Source: Deltaproteobacteria bacterium (GTDB lineage: Bacteria; Desulfobacterota; JADFVX01). Taken from it: 35,072 nucleotides of DNA. Every line of letters starts with the position of its first letter. The stretch's first letter is position 1. Of this stretch, positions 16,702 through 25,264 are shown piece by piece. A model generated the notes under the pieces. It did no database searches. It saw only the letters and a program-made list of their open reading frames with translations, and was not told where the DNA came from. The stretch spans positions 1 through 35,072 of the forward strand of contig JAOUBX010000046.1 in assembly GCA_029860075.1 (NCBI GenBank), in the 5' to 3' direction. Both the position numbers and the translations under genes were made by a program.

Positions 16702-17754
16702 ATGTTCGATCTTGAGAAACTGATAAGGCCCCAGGTGAGGGACCTCAAGGCCTATCATGTCAATGAGCCTTCAGTTGATGTAAAGCTTCATGCAAACGAG
16801 AGCCCCTGCAATCTTGATAAATCGGTTGTTGACAAGATAAGCGCAGAAATTCAAAGGATCGATTTCAACAGGTACCCCGACGCCGCATGTGAAGATGTAA
16901 GGAATATCCTTGCAGGGCAGCTCTCTGTAGAAAAAGACCAGATCCTGGCGGGCAACGGCTCTGATGAACTTATCCAGATGATAATCATGGCTTTTGGGGG
17001 ACATGGTTCTCCTGTTATTATTCCTCACCCTACTTTTTCAATGTACAAAAACATCGCCTTTGCCATGGGTGAAGAGGTCAAGGTCATTCCCCTGGATGAG
17101 AATTTTGACCTGGACCGGGATGCTATGGTCAGTGAAGTAAAGAAGGGGCCTTCCATCACCTTCATCAGTTATCCCAATAACCCCACAGGCAACTGTTTTT
17201 CCGAAGAGACGATAAGAGATATCCTTGAGGCATCAAAGGGGATCGTGGTTATTGATGAGGCCTATTTTGATTACAGCAAAAAGTCATTCCTTGACAGCCT
17301 GGGCGCTTATCCCCATATGATTATCCTGCGCACACTTTCAAAGATCGGTATGGCATCGCTCAGGCTGGGTATTCTTATTGCCTCCCGGTCCATGGCCGAC
17401 ATTATTAACAGGGTAAGGCTTCCTTATAATATAGGATCGCTGCAGCAAAGAGCCGCCTGTATCGCCTTAAAAGAAAGAGAGAGAATTGATAGGGAAAGCA
17501 GTATCATTATTGAAGAACGGGAAAGAGTATTTGCAGAAATGAAAAAAATTGAAAATATCGATATTTTTAATTCTCACTCAAATTTTATTCTTTTCAGAAT
17601 CGATAATGGAGGGAAAATTTTTGATAAACTGGTAAAAAAAGGTGTGCTTGTGAGAAACTTCGATAGCGAGGGACCTTTAAAGAATTGTTTGAGAGTAACC
17701 ATGGGAACACCTCTTGAGAATGACATTTTTCTTAGCAATATCAAGAACATATAA
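16702..17754 (+). CDS. hisC: Histidinol-phosphate aminotransferase
   Basis: 350 residues, fold-type I PLP enzyme that converts imidazole-acetol phosphate to histidinol phosphate with glutamate. Seen: YPNNPTG (157-163), IDEAYFDYS with PLP-binding Asp (D185), RTLSKIG with the Schiff-base Lys214, and RLGILIA. Two bases separate it from hisD. It ends the operon here: hisB, often next in related genomes, does not follow. No clear terminator is seen before the next promoter. Confidence 0.95.
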   Translation: MFDLEKLIRPQVRDLKAYHVNEPSVDVKLHANESPCNLDKSVVDKISAEIQRIDFNRYPDAACEDVRNILAGQLSVEKDQILAGNGSDELIQMIIMAFGGHGSPVIIPHPTFSMYKNIAFAMGEEVKVIPLDENFDLDRDAMVSEVKKGPSITFISYPNNPTGNCFSEETIRDILEASKGIVVIDEAYFDYSKKSFLDSLGAYPHMIILRTLSKIGMASLRLGILIASRSMADIINRVRLPYNIGSLQQRAACIALKERERIDRESSIIIEERERVFAEMKKIENIDIFNSHSNFILFRIDNGGKIFDKLVKKGVLVRNFDSEGPLKNCLRVTMGTPLENDIFLSNIKNI

Positions 17755-17791
17755 ATGTGATAAAGATTGAAAAAAATGTGGTAAAAAGTAT

Positions 17792-17819
17792 TTGACATTA
17801 AGAATCAGTATGTTAGTAT
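17792..17819 (+). promoter_or_regulatory. Promoter of the LysM lipoprotein gene
   Basis: TTGACA (17792-17797), 16 bases, TAGTAT (17814-17819), then about 40 bases of leader and a strong ribosome site AAGGAGGG (17857-17864). The same TAGTAT -10 occurs at the kinase promoter near 11,405. Confidence 0.6.
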
Positions 17820-17868
17820 TAGTTGAAAGTCGATAATTATCTATTTTATTCATTATAAGGAGGGATTT

Positions 17869-18333
17869 ATGAAGTTAAAGTCAGTATTGTTATATGCGTT
17901 TTTAGTCGCATTTCTGGCAGTATATTCAACGGGTTGCCAGACACCACCACCACCTGTGGAGGAGCCAGTTGTTGAGACACCCCCGCCAGCAGAGGAAGAA
18001 GTTGTCGAGGCGCCTGTTGTGGAGGAATACGTAGAACCACCGATGCCTGTGGAGGAGCCTGAAGCGCCTGTCGTTGAAAGCTATGATAAAACGGCACATG
18101 TTGTTGTAAAAGGTGAAAACCTCTGGACCATATCCGAATATGGCGATGTATACAGCGATCCTTTCCAGTGGCCTGTTATTTACAAGGCTAACAGGAATCA
18201 GATCAAGGATCCTGACCTTATCTACCCTAATCAGGAATTTGAAATTCCAAGGGACGTAAGCCAGGAGGAAATCGACGATGCTGTCCATGAAGCAAAAACA
18301 AGGGGCCCCTGGTCTCTCTGGGACGGCAAGTAA
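17869..18333 (+). CDS. LysM-domain lipoprotein with Pro/Glu-rich spacer
   Basis: 154 residues. The signal peptide ends YSTGC, so Cys23 is the likely lipidation site. Residues 24-72 are a low-complexity Pro/Glu/Val spacer that could span part of the periplasm. A LysM domain (about 78-128) follows: VVKGENLWTISE, VYKAN-like IYKANRNQIKDPDLIYPNQ and FEIP. LysM binds GlcNAc-containing glycans, so an outer-membrane anchor to peptidoglycan is likely. It has its own promoter, a strong ribosome site and a terminator, which suggests a well-expressed single-gene unit. Confidence 0.9.
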   Translation: MKLKSVLLYAFLVAFLAVYSTGCQTPPPPVEEPVVETPPPAEEEVVEAPVVEEYVEPPMPVEEPEAPVVESYDKTAHVVVKGENLWTISEYGDVYSDPFQWPVIYKANRNQIKDPDLIYPNQEFEIPRDVSQEEIDDAVHEAKTRGPWSLWDGK

Positions 18334-18353
18334 GATTTAACATACAAAGAATT

Positions 18354-18389
18354 AAGGGGCGGCAGGGTAAATCTGCCGCCCCTTTTTTT
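18354..18389 (+). terminator. Rho-independent terminator of the LysM lipoprotein gene
   Basis: A perfect 12-bp stem (AAGGGGCGGCAG, 18354-18365, with CTGCCGCCCCTT, 18373-18384), 7-base loop and a run of T immediately after. It lies 20 bases beyond the stop codon. Confidence 0.92.
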
Positions 18390-18518
18390 ATATCTTTTTT
18401 ACCTGTTAAGAGTTGTCGCAAATGGGGTTTCAGCCCTATTGGCCCCTATGCTTTCTCTTGATTTAGATGCTGAAAAGAGGGTAGTTTTTTTAGAGAAATC
18501 TGAAGAAACGGGAAGAAT

Positions 18519-19637
18519 TTGGAATTAAAATTTAATCATTCAAAAGAGCTTACACTGGGTGTAGAGCTCGAGATCCAGTTGCTAAACGGGAAGAGCCTGG
18601 AGCTTGCCCCCGCCTCTAATGAAATACTCTCCATTGTCGGGAATTGCAACAGTTCGATCAAGCATGAACTTATGCTTTCTAATATTGAGGTTAATACAAA
18701 AGTATGCAATAACATGGCGCAAGTTCATGCCGATATGAGTGAAACCTTAAAAATTCTCGGTGAGGCCGCCCTTAAAAATGGAACAAAACTATCCATTGCC
18801 GGGAGTCACCCCTTTTCTCACTGGAAAGAACAGCTCATAACAGAAGATGAACGTTATGAAAGGCTTCTTAATAAACTGGCGATTATTGCAAGGCGCTTCA
18901 ATATTTTCGGTCTTCATGTTCATGTCGGCATCGGTGATGGTAAAAAGTGCATGTATATTATGAACAGGTTGCTTTATTACCTCCCATACCTCCTGGCCAT
19001 TTCATCAAACTCACCATTTTGGAATGGCTACGAAACAGGCCTTAAATCCTACAGAAGCAAGGTCTTTGAAACGCTGCCTACGGCAGGTCTTCCCTTTTAC
19101 TTTAAGGACTGGGAAGACTATGCCTTTCTTGTTGATAAATATATTGCCACGGGGACAATAGAGACAATACGGGAAATATGGTGGGATGTAAGGCCACATC
19201 CCGATTTCGGGACCATTGAAGTTCGTATCTGTGACAGCCCTTCTTCCATAAAGGAAGTGATGGCAATAACAGCGCTTATTCAGGCCCTTGTTGCAAAGCT
19301 GGGTGATGATTATGAAAATGGAATTGCTATTCATAGTGCACCGCCATGGGTAATCAGGGAAAATAAATGGAGGGCAAGCCGTTATGGTCTCGATGGTACC
19401 TTTATTAGTGAAGATGCTTCTCAAACCATAGAGATAGGCCAGGCTCTAAGAGCACTTGTTAAAGAACTGCAAAGTTATGGAGAAAAGCTTCAATCTCTAA
19501 AGGAGCTGGATTATATCAATGAGATCATCAACATGGGTGATGGTGCTTCGAGGCAGCTGAACCTTTTTGCAGAGTCTCGCAATTTAAAGACTGTTGTAAA
19601 CGGGCTTTCAACCAGTTTTATGGATGAAATTCTTTAA
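18519..19637 (+). CDS. Carboxylate-amine ligase, YbdK / glutamate-cysteine ligase 2 family
   Basis: 372 residues, the usual YbdK size. Seen: GVELEIQ (14-20), matching the GVExE start of the GCS2 family, HPFSHW (97-102) followed by the TEDERYERL stretch, GLHVHVGI (131-138) and EVRICDSP. Family members join a carboxylate (typically the gamma-carboxyl of glutamate) to an amine with ATP. The natural substrate of most is unknown and glutathione synthesis is only weak in E. coli YbdK. The start is TTG with GGAAG nearby. The last 14 bases overlap a gamma-glutamyltransferase gene, so a gamma-glutamyl substrate is likely (inference). Confidence 0.9.
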   Translation: MELKFNHSKELTLGVELEIQLLNGKSLELAPASNEILSIVGNCNSSIKHELMLSNIEVNTKVCNNMAQVHADMSETLKILGEAALKNGTKLSIAGSHPFSHWKEQLITEDERYERLLNKLAIIARRFNIFGLHVHVGIGDGKKCMYIMNRLLYYLPYLLAISSNSPFWNGYETGLKSYRSKVFETLPTAGLPFYFKDWEDYAFLVDKYIATGTIETIREIWWDVRPHPDFGTIEVRICDSPSSIKEVMAITALIQALVAKLGDDYENGIAIHSAPPWVIRENKWRASRYGLDGTFISEDASQTIEIGQALRALVKELQSYGEKLQSLKELDYINEIINMGDGASRQLNLFAESRNLKTVVNGLSTSFMDEIL

Positions 19638-21237
19638 AAGGAAATATTATCAACCAATGAGAGGTGTAATCTCGGCTGGTCATAAACTGACTGCAGAAGC
19701 CGGTATAGAAATTTTAAAAGAGGGAGGTAACGCTTTTGATGCAGCAGTTGCCGCATCATTTGCTTCTTTTGTTTGTGAATCACCGCTTACCAGTATAGGT
19801 GGAGGCGGTTTTTTTATGGCCCACTCCAAAGAGGGGGAAACCCTTGTCTATGATTTTTTCCCCAATGCTCCGGGATTGGGAAAAAAACCTTCCTGTGATG
19901 ACCTTGATTTTTACCCCATAGAGGTAGATTTTACAGGAACCATACAAGAGTTTCATGTTGGCAGAGGGGCTGCCGCTGTCCCCGGATGTATGGCCGGGCT
20001 AAATGCCGTAGTGGAAAAGCATTGCAGCCTGCCTCTTTCCGTCCTTCTTGCTCCTGCCATTGATTTTGCCCGCAACGGTATTATTATGAATGCCGAACAG
20101 GCTTACTTTAAGAAACTCCTCACGCCAATTCTCATGATCTCTCCCGATGCGAGAAAAGTTTATGCACCGGAGGGCGTTATGTTAAAAGAGGGAGAGACGG
20201 TGTTTAAGAAAGATATGGCCAACACTATGGAGTACCTTGCGAGAGAGGGTCTTCACATGTTTTACCGGGGAGATATTGCAAAAAAAATAGCAGCGGAATT
20301 TAGTGACGGCGGACTCATCAGGGAAGCTGATCTTGCAAACTATAAAGTCGAGGTAAGAAAGCCCGTAAAAACAAGCTACAGAGGAAGAGATATTTTTCTT
20401 AATCCGCCTCCATCGTCGTCAGGGGGGTGCCTAATTGCATTTTCATTAAAAATGCTGGAAAAAATTGATATTGCTTCCCTTGGCTTCGAGAGCGCTCAAT
20501 ATATGAGCCTCTTGTATGAGATGATGAGAGTTACCGATGATGCAAGGGGTGAGGATTTTGATCACAGAGTTTACGAAGAGGATATTATTGAAACCTTTCT
20601 TTCTCCCGAAAGGATAGAATCCTACAGAAAAAAGATGGCCCATGAAAGTAGTCTGCTTTTGGGTACAGAGAGACCGTCCACGGGAAATACAACGCACATC
20701 AGTGTTCTCGATGAGGCGGGTAATGCCGCCTCTGTGACCACCTCAAATGGTGAAGGCTGCGGTCATATGGTGACAGGCATGGGCATAATGTTAAACAACA
20801 TGCTTGGTGAAGAGGATATTAATCCTCATGGATTTCATCAACATAAACCGGGAATGCGCATGTCTTCCATGATGACACCGACCATCGTCATGGATGGAAG
20901 AAGACCCGCAATCGTTATGGGAAGCGGAGGGAGCAACAGGATAAGAAATGCCATTTTACAGGTTATTATCAACCTTATTGATCACAAAATGGATATTAAT
21001 AATGCCGTTAATTCGCCGAGAGTTCACTGGGACAAGAAATCTTTCCAGGTAGAGGCCGGTATAGCCAGCAAGTGCCTTCATATTCTAAAATCAACGGGAG
21101 TTTCACTCAACTGCTGGGAAGATAAAAATATGTATTTTGGTGGCGTCCATACTGTCGCATCTTTTGGAGATGAAGACGGACTATCAGGAGCCGGCGATCT
21201 AAGAAGGGGTGGTGTTTGTTTGTCAACAAAGGGGTGA
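19624..21237 (+). CDS. ggt: Gamma-glutamyltransferase family protein, no signal peptide
   Basis: 537 residues. It has the autoprocessing junction N355/T356 in STGNTTHISVLDEAGN, where the new N-terminal Thr is the nucleophile, and GSGGS (433-437) for the oxyanion region. The N-terminal GGNAFDAAVAASF and SIGGGGFF are also typical. Unlike classical periplasmic GGT there is no signal peptide, as in the YwrD-type cytosolic branch. It would hydrolyse or transfer gamma-glutamyl groups. It overlaps the ligase gene by 14 bases. Met12 (19657) is an alternative start, with AAAGGA about 14 bases upstream; neither start has an ideal site. Confidence 0.92.
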   Translation: MKFFKRKYYQPMRGVISAGHKLTAEAGIEILKEGGNAFDAAVAASFASFVCESPLTSIGGGGFFMAHSKEGETLVYDFFPNAPGLGKKPSCDDLDFYPIEVDFTGTIQEFHVGRGAAAVPGCMAGLNAVVEKHCSLPLSVLLAPAIDFARNGIIMNAEQAYFKKLLTPILMISPDARKVYAPEGVMLKEGETVFKKDMANTMEYLAREGLHMFYRGDIAKKIAAEFSDGGLIREADLANYKVEVRKPVKTSYRGRDIFLNPPPSSSGGCLIAFSLKMLEKIDIASLGFESAQYMSLLYEMMRVTDDARGEDFDHRVYEEDIIETFLSPERIESYRKKMAHESSLLLGTERPSTGNTTHISVLDEAGNAASVTTSNGEGCGHMVTGMGIMLNNMLGEEDINPHGFHQHKPGMRMSSMMTPTIVMDGRRPAIVMGSGGSNRIRNAILQVIINLIDHKMDINNAVNSPRVHWDKKSFQVEAGIASKCLHILKSTGVSLNCWEDKNMYFGGVHTVASFGDEDGLSGAGDLRRGGVCLSTKG

Positions 21238-21285
21238 AAGAGCTTTAATCCCGGCATTGTCCCCTTAGGAAATTGCGCCGATGTT

Positions 21286-21320
21286 CATCCCCCTTCAAGG
21301 GGGAGGTCAGGAGGGGAGGG
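21286..21320. repeat. C/G-run hairpin repeat (REP-like), copy 1
   Basis: CCCCC-TTCAA-GGGGG (21289-21303) followed by AGGTCAGGAGGGG, in the gap between the GGT and M20 genes. The same theme (C-run, short loop, G-run, then a second G-run) recurs at 23921-23965. This style is typical of dispersed palindromic repeats. Confidence 0.5.
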
Positions 21321-21363
21321 AGCTTTTCCGAAGAATAGAAACTAATTTCCAAAAGGTATATTT

Positions 21364-22563
21364 ATGCTCAATCAAATAAATAAAAAATCGGAAGAAATAA
21401 GGGAAAGACTCATCAATTTCAGGCGTGAAATGCATAAACGCCCCGAACTGAGCGGCCATGAAGAAAATACGGCTGCCTTTGTTGCCGGTGTGCTCGAAGC
21501 AAATGATATTGAGGTGAGGCGTAATGTCGGTGGTCACGGGGTTACAGGAGTGCTGAAAGGGGCAGGCGAGGGACCGGTTATTGCTTTTAGGGCTGATATG
21601 GATGCCCTTCCTATTCAGGACCGGAAAGAGACAGACTATGCTTCGCAAATACCGGGCATTATGCATGCTTGCGGCCATGACGTTCACACTGCCATACTTA
21701 TGGGAACGGCAATCATTTTAGCCGGTATGAAAGAGAAACTCAAGGGAAGCCTTCTCTTTATCTTTCAGCCAGCAGAAGAGTCTATTTACGGTGCTGAAGC
21801 GATGATTAAAGACGGTGTACTTGAAGATCCCAAACCTGACGCCATTGTGGCCCTCCATTGCCTGCCTGAAATGGAGGTGGGCAAGGTCGGTGTTAAGGGA
21901 GGAATGATGACTGCCGCTGCCGATCTGGTAAGCATTACGGTGAAGGGGAAAAGCGGCCATGCATCGAGGCCGCATCAGACGGTGGATGCCGTTCTTGTCT
22001 CTTCCATGGTGATTAATGCAATACATCATATTATCAGCCGCAGAACTAATCCACTGCATCCGGCCGTTATTTCTATTGGAACGATCAACGGAGGGAGGGC
22101 GGAAAATATTGTTGCCGATCACGTTGAGATGAAAGGCACGGTGAGAACCCTCGACAGTTCGCTGAGAAAGAGAATGCCTGCACTTATTGAAGATGTTGTT
22201 CGGGGCATAACGTCTACCATGAGTGCTACCTATGAATTTGACTATAAATTTGAATGTCCTGCCGTTATTAATGATCATAGGCTAAATGATTTTCTGAAAG
22301 ATTGCATCAATAACATAGTGGGTAAGGAAAATGTGATCGAGCTTGGTGAACCGATGATGGGTTCGGAAGATTTTGCCCTTTTCAGTGCAAGGGTGCCGGG
22401 CGTGCTTTTCAGGCTTGGTACGGGCAACATGGAAAAGGGGATTGATGCCCCGCTTCATAATCCGAAATTTGATGTTGATGAAGAAGCCATCATTATCGGT
22501 ACGAGGATAATGGCCCATGTTGCTGCAAGTTATCTGTCGGGGAAAAAAGAACTTACCGCCTGA
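21364..22563 (+). CDS. M20-family amidohydrolase (hippurate hydrolase / N-acyl amino acid hydrolase type)
   Basis: 399 residues. Metal-binding and catalytic motifs: ADMDALP (77-83), HACGHDVHTA (101-110) with the Cys of the amidohydrolase branch, QPAEES (135-140) and a final LHNPKFDVDE carrying a ligand His. The dimerisation domain is in the middle (about 190-300). Enzymes of this branch cut N-acyl (acetyl, benzoyl) groups from amino acids in the cytoplasm. It is followed after 8 bases by the glycerate kinase gene and lies 126 bases after GGT, so it may join the gamma-glutamyl genes in handling amides. Substrate uncertain. Confidence 0.9.
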   Translation: MLNQINKKSEEIRERLINFRREMHKRPELSGHEENTAAFVAGVLEANDIEVRRNVGGHGVTGVLKGAGEGPVIAFRADMDALPIQDRKETDYASQIPGIMHACGHDVHTAILMGTAIILAGMKEKLKGSLLFIFQPAEESIYGAEAMIKDGVLEDPKPDAIVALHCLPEMEVGKVGVKGGMMTAAADLVSITVKGKSGHASRPHQTVDAVLVSSMVINAIHHIISRRTNPLHPAVISIGTINGGRAENIVADHVEMKGTVRTLDSSLRKRMPALIEDVVRGITSTMSATYEFDYKFECPAVINDHRLNDFLKDCINNIVGKENVIELGEPMMGSEDFALFSARVPGVLFRLGTGNMEKGIDAPLHNPKFDVDEEAIIIGTRIMAHVAASYLSGKKELTA

Positions 22564-22571
22564 GGGAATAG

Positions 22572-23885
22572 ATGAAATTAACAGAGCCCATGAAAGATAC
22601 AGAGGCCATATTCAGTGCAGCTCTTAAGGCCGTCGATCCTTACGGTTGCATTAAAGAAAATATGACCCAGGTTAAGGAACTTTACTCTTATGGCGAATAT
22701 GAAGAACTCTATGTTATTGCTGCGGGGAAAGGGGCCTATGCCATGTGCAAGGCCGCTGAAGAACAGCTGGGAGACTTGATTACAAAGGGAATTGCCGTTA
22801 CAAAATATGGCCATGGGGGAGTGCTCCATAAGATCAAAATGCTTGAGGCTTCCCATCCGCTTCCCGATGATAAGGGTGTCGCTGCCGGAGAGAAGCTGAT
22901 CGAGCTGCTTAAGGATTCCCGTGAAAAGACACTCCTTCTCTGTCTCATTTCCGGTGGCGGTTCTGCGCTTCTTGTGGCTCCTTCCGAGGGAGTCAGCCTT
23001 GAAGACAAGAAGAAGACAACAGACCTTCTTCTAAAGGCCGGTGCTGAGATTGATGAACTCAATTGTGTAAGGAAGCACCTTTCGCGCCTCAAAGGCGGAA
23101 GGCTGGCACAGCTGGCCTCACCATCGACAATAATTTCATTCATCCTTTCCGACGTCATTGGTGATCACCTCGATATTATTGCCTCGGGCCCCACGTCGGC
23201 AGACAGGAGTACCTTTAAAGATGCTCTTGCCGTTATTGAGAAGTCCAAGATCAAGGATTATACGCCGCCATCGGTGTTAAACTTTCTCACTGCCGGTTCT
23301 ATCGGTCTTGTGGAAGAGACGCCCAAGCCGGGAAGTGAAGTGCTGGACAGGGTGAAGAATGAAATTGTAGGAAATAATTCCATTGCCCTTGAAGCTGCAA
23401 AAGAGAAGGCCCTTGCCCTCGGTTATAAAGTGGAGTTGACAACGTCTGCCCTCTCCGGTGAGGCAAGCAAGGTTGCTTCCCAAATGGCAAAAGAGGCAGT
23501 GCGTAGGAGAAAGTCCCAGGGGCCCGGTGAAAAACTCTGCCTTCTATCGGGAGGAGAAACAACGGTTAAAGTAAAAGGGAATGGCAAGGGAGGGAGAAAT
23601 ATGGAATTGGCCCTTGTTTTTGCCGATAAAATTAAAGGGAAAAAGGGGATAACCCTTCTTTCTGCCGGAACGGACGGTACAGACGGGCCAACGGACGCCG
23701 CAGGTGCTATCGTTGACGGTGCTACAGTGATTGATGCGGAAGCGAAGGGGCTTGATGCTTCAGACTTTCTTAAAAATAATGATTCCTACCATTTCTTCAG
23801 CAGGAGCAGCGGACTTTTCAAAACAGGCCCTACAGGGACGAATGTCATGGACATTCAGGTGATGATTATTGAAGGGGATGGTTAG
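22572..23885 (+). CDS. Glycerate 2-kinase, type II (MOFRL family; TtuD/GckA-like)
   Basis: 437 residues, two domains: a DUF4147-type N-terminal domain with AAGKGA (50-55), ISGGGSALL (126-134) and NCVRKHLSRLKGG (164-176), and a C-terminal MOFRL domain with LLSAGTDGTDGPTDAAGA. It phosphorylates glycerate to 2-phosphoglycerate with ATP; older annotation calls the family hydroxypyruvate reductase. GAGGGAAT precedes the ATG, 8 bases after the M20 stop, so the two are co-transcribed. A link to serine or glycerate breakdown is possible. Confidence 0.92.
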   Translation: MKLTEPMKDTEAIFSAALKAVDPYGCIKENMTQVKELYSYGEYEELYVIAAGKGAYAMCKAAEEQLGDLITKGIAVTKYGHGGVLHKIKMLEASHPLPDDKGVAAGEKLIELLKDSREKTLLLCLISGGGSALLVAPSEGVSLEDKKKTTDLLLKAGAEIDELNCVRKHLSRLKGGRLAQLASPSTIISFILSDVIGDHLDIIASGPTSADRSTFKDALAVIEKSKIKDYTPPSVLNFLTAGSIGLVEETPKPGSEVLDRVKNEIVGNNSIALEAAKEKALALGYKVELTTSALSGEASKVASQMAKEAVRRRKSQGPGEKLCLLSGGETTVKVKGNGKGGRNMELALVFADKIKGKKGITLLSAGTDGTDGPTDAAGAIVDGATVIDAEAKGLDASDFLKNNDSYHFFSRSSGLFKTGPTGTNVMDIQVMIIEGDG

Positions 23886-23920
23886 GGAAGAGCAGGAAAG
23901 CGTGATGTTAATGGGATTAC

Positions 23921-23965
23921 CTCCCCTCATTCCTCTCCTTGTAAAGGGGAGGCTATGAGGGGTGG
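23921..23965. repeat. C/G-run hairpin repeat (REP-like), copy 2
   Basis: CCCCTCAT (23923-23930) pairs with ATGAGGGG (23955-23962), enclosing CCTCTCCTT and AAGGGGAGG around a GTA loop with one wobble pair. It lies 38 bases after the glycerate kinase stop. No U-run follows, so it is better seen as a repeat than a terminator, though it may protect the 3' end of the message. Confidence 0.55.
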
Positions 23966-24083
23966 TTAGCAAAGCGGGGTTACTATGCAATATAAGAGTA
24001 AGTTTATACTGGAATATTCTCCCCACTTTGTGTAAAATAGCCGCTTTTTTAATCAATTAAAATAACTGGAGGAGTGAGTTGTA

Positions 24084-24506
24084 ATGGAAAGAACACTTTC
24101 AATAATCAAGCCCGATGGCGTTAAGAAGAATGTTATCGGTGAAGTAATCAAGCGCTTTGAAACAAATGGTCTAAGACCGGTGGCTATGAAGATGCTTCAT
24201 TTAACCAAGAAAGAAGCCGGAGGTTTTTATGCCGTTCATAAAGAAAGACCTTTCTTCAATGATCTTACCGACTTTATGTCTTCCGGGCCCTGCCTTGTCA
24301 TGGCGCTGGAAGGTAAAAATGCAATTGCCAAAAACAGGGAGCTTATGGGTGCAACTAATCCTGCCGATGCCGACGCCGGTACGATCAGGGCTGACTTTGC
24401 CGACAGCATCGACAACAACGTTGTTCATGGTTCCGATGCGCCTGAAACAGCTGCCTTCGAGATAGGATACTTTTTTAATGCCCTCGAAATTGCCGACAGG
24501 GTATAA
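24084..24506 (+). CDS. ndk: Nucleoside diphosphate kinase
   Basis: 140 residues. It moves the terminal phosphate from ATP to other NDPs through a phosphohistidine. The active-site segment [12 protein letters not shown] has His115, and the N-terminal [15 protein letters not shown] is canonical. A good GGAGG ribosome site precedes the ATG. It has single-gene context: a REP-like hairpin upstream and a long fold-back element directly downstream. Confidence 0.97.
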   Translation: MERTLSIIKPDGVKKNVIGEVIKRFETNGLRPVAMKMLHLTKKEAGGFYAVHKERPFFNDLTDFMSSGPCLVMALEGKNAIAKNRELMGATNPADADAGTIRADFADSIDNNVVHGSDAPETAAFEIGYFFNALEIADRV

Positions 24507-24524
24507 TTAAGATGATTTGACCAT

Positions 24525-24716
24525 AAGCGCCCTTTGCTAAACCTGGAAACGACATTTGGATCATGGTTTCTAGCACAACATCTTGATTCCACAGCACTTC
24601 CAAAAAATACCCGCTTAACCTGTGGGTGAAGCTAAGATTTTTTGAAAGCACCGTGAAACCAATATGCTACACTATAAATCCACGCCCAATTGTCATTTCC
24701 AGGTTAAAGGGCGCTT
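24525..24716. repeat. 192-bp fold-back element with about 31-bp terminal inverted repeats
   Basis: The left end (24525-24559) and right end (24686-24716) are inverted copies, matching at 29 of 31 bases with a 4-base insertion in the left arm. Inside, GGTTTC pairs with GAAACC, and CTTCCAAAAAAT with ATTTTTTGAAAG, so nearly the whole element can fold into one long stem. A run of seven T follows the right end (24715-24721). No open frame of note. Candidates: a MITE-type non-autonomous transposon, or an expressed structured RNA ending at the T-run. No target duplication was recognised. Confidence 0.75.
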
Positions 24717-24740
24717 TTTTTAGATTAAATTTGAGCTTAT

Positions 24741-25223
24741 ATGCTATTTCCTGTTCTTCATATCGTGCATCTTCTCACGGCTATCCTTTGGATAGGAGGG
24801 CTCGCTTTTATTACAACCCTCATCCTGCCCATGATCGTCAAGATGCCTCATCCTATGGAAAAGGTACTTCTTTTTCAGAGACTTGAGCATAGGTTTGCTC
24901 CCCTTGCCCGGATTTATACGGCAATCGTCGGTATCTCCGGCTTCGGTATGTTTTTCATGATGGATTTACAGGATATTGTTTTTAAGGAAGAAGGCAAATT
25001 TCTGCTTTTCATGATTATTATCTGGATTTTCTGGGTAATCATGCTCTACGGTCTCGAGCCTCTTGTCGTTAAGAAAATGCTCGACAGGCTGGCAAGCCGG
25101 AAGGGAGATGGCCTTGAGATAGAAGACGTTTTCAAAAGAATGAATATTCTTCACTGGGTACTGCTTACCATTTCACTGGCCGCTTCGGCTTCGGGCGCTG
25201 TTTTTGCCCATTCCCTGTTCTGA
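24741..25223 (+). CDS. Small four-helix membrane protein, CopD-like
   Basis: 160 residues with four membrane helices (about 4-28, 55-75, 84-105, 137-157). The first helix holds HIVHLLTAILWIGG, the pattern of CopD-type proteins, and His/Arg lie at its end (EHRFAPLARIY, 49-59). Such proteins are tied to copper uptake or handling in some bacteria, but many are of unknown role. No strong ribosome site precedes the ATG, which lies 24 bases after the fold-back element; the element's T-run may limit read-through from ndk. Confidence 0.7.
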   Translation: MLFPVLHIVHLLTAILWIGGLAFITTLILPMIVKMPHPMEKVLLFQRLEHRFAPLARIYTAIVGISGFGMFFMMDLQDIVFKEEGKFLLFMIIIWIFWVIMLYGLEPLVVKKMLDRLASRKGDGLEIEDVFKRMNILHWVLLTISLAASASGAVFAHSLF

Positions 25224-25264
25224 TATTCCCCTTAAATTAAATCATCTCTTAAGGCATCCATTGT

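Noticed and set aside
21286..21320. C/G hairpin as the terminator of the GGT gene
   Set aside because: No U-run; a closely similar motif elsewhere fits a dispersed repeat better.
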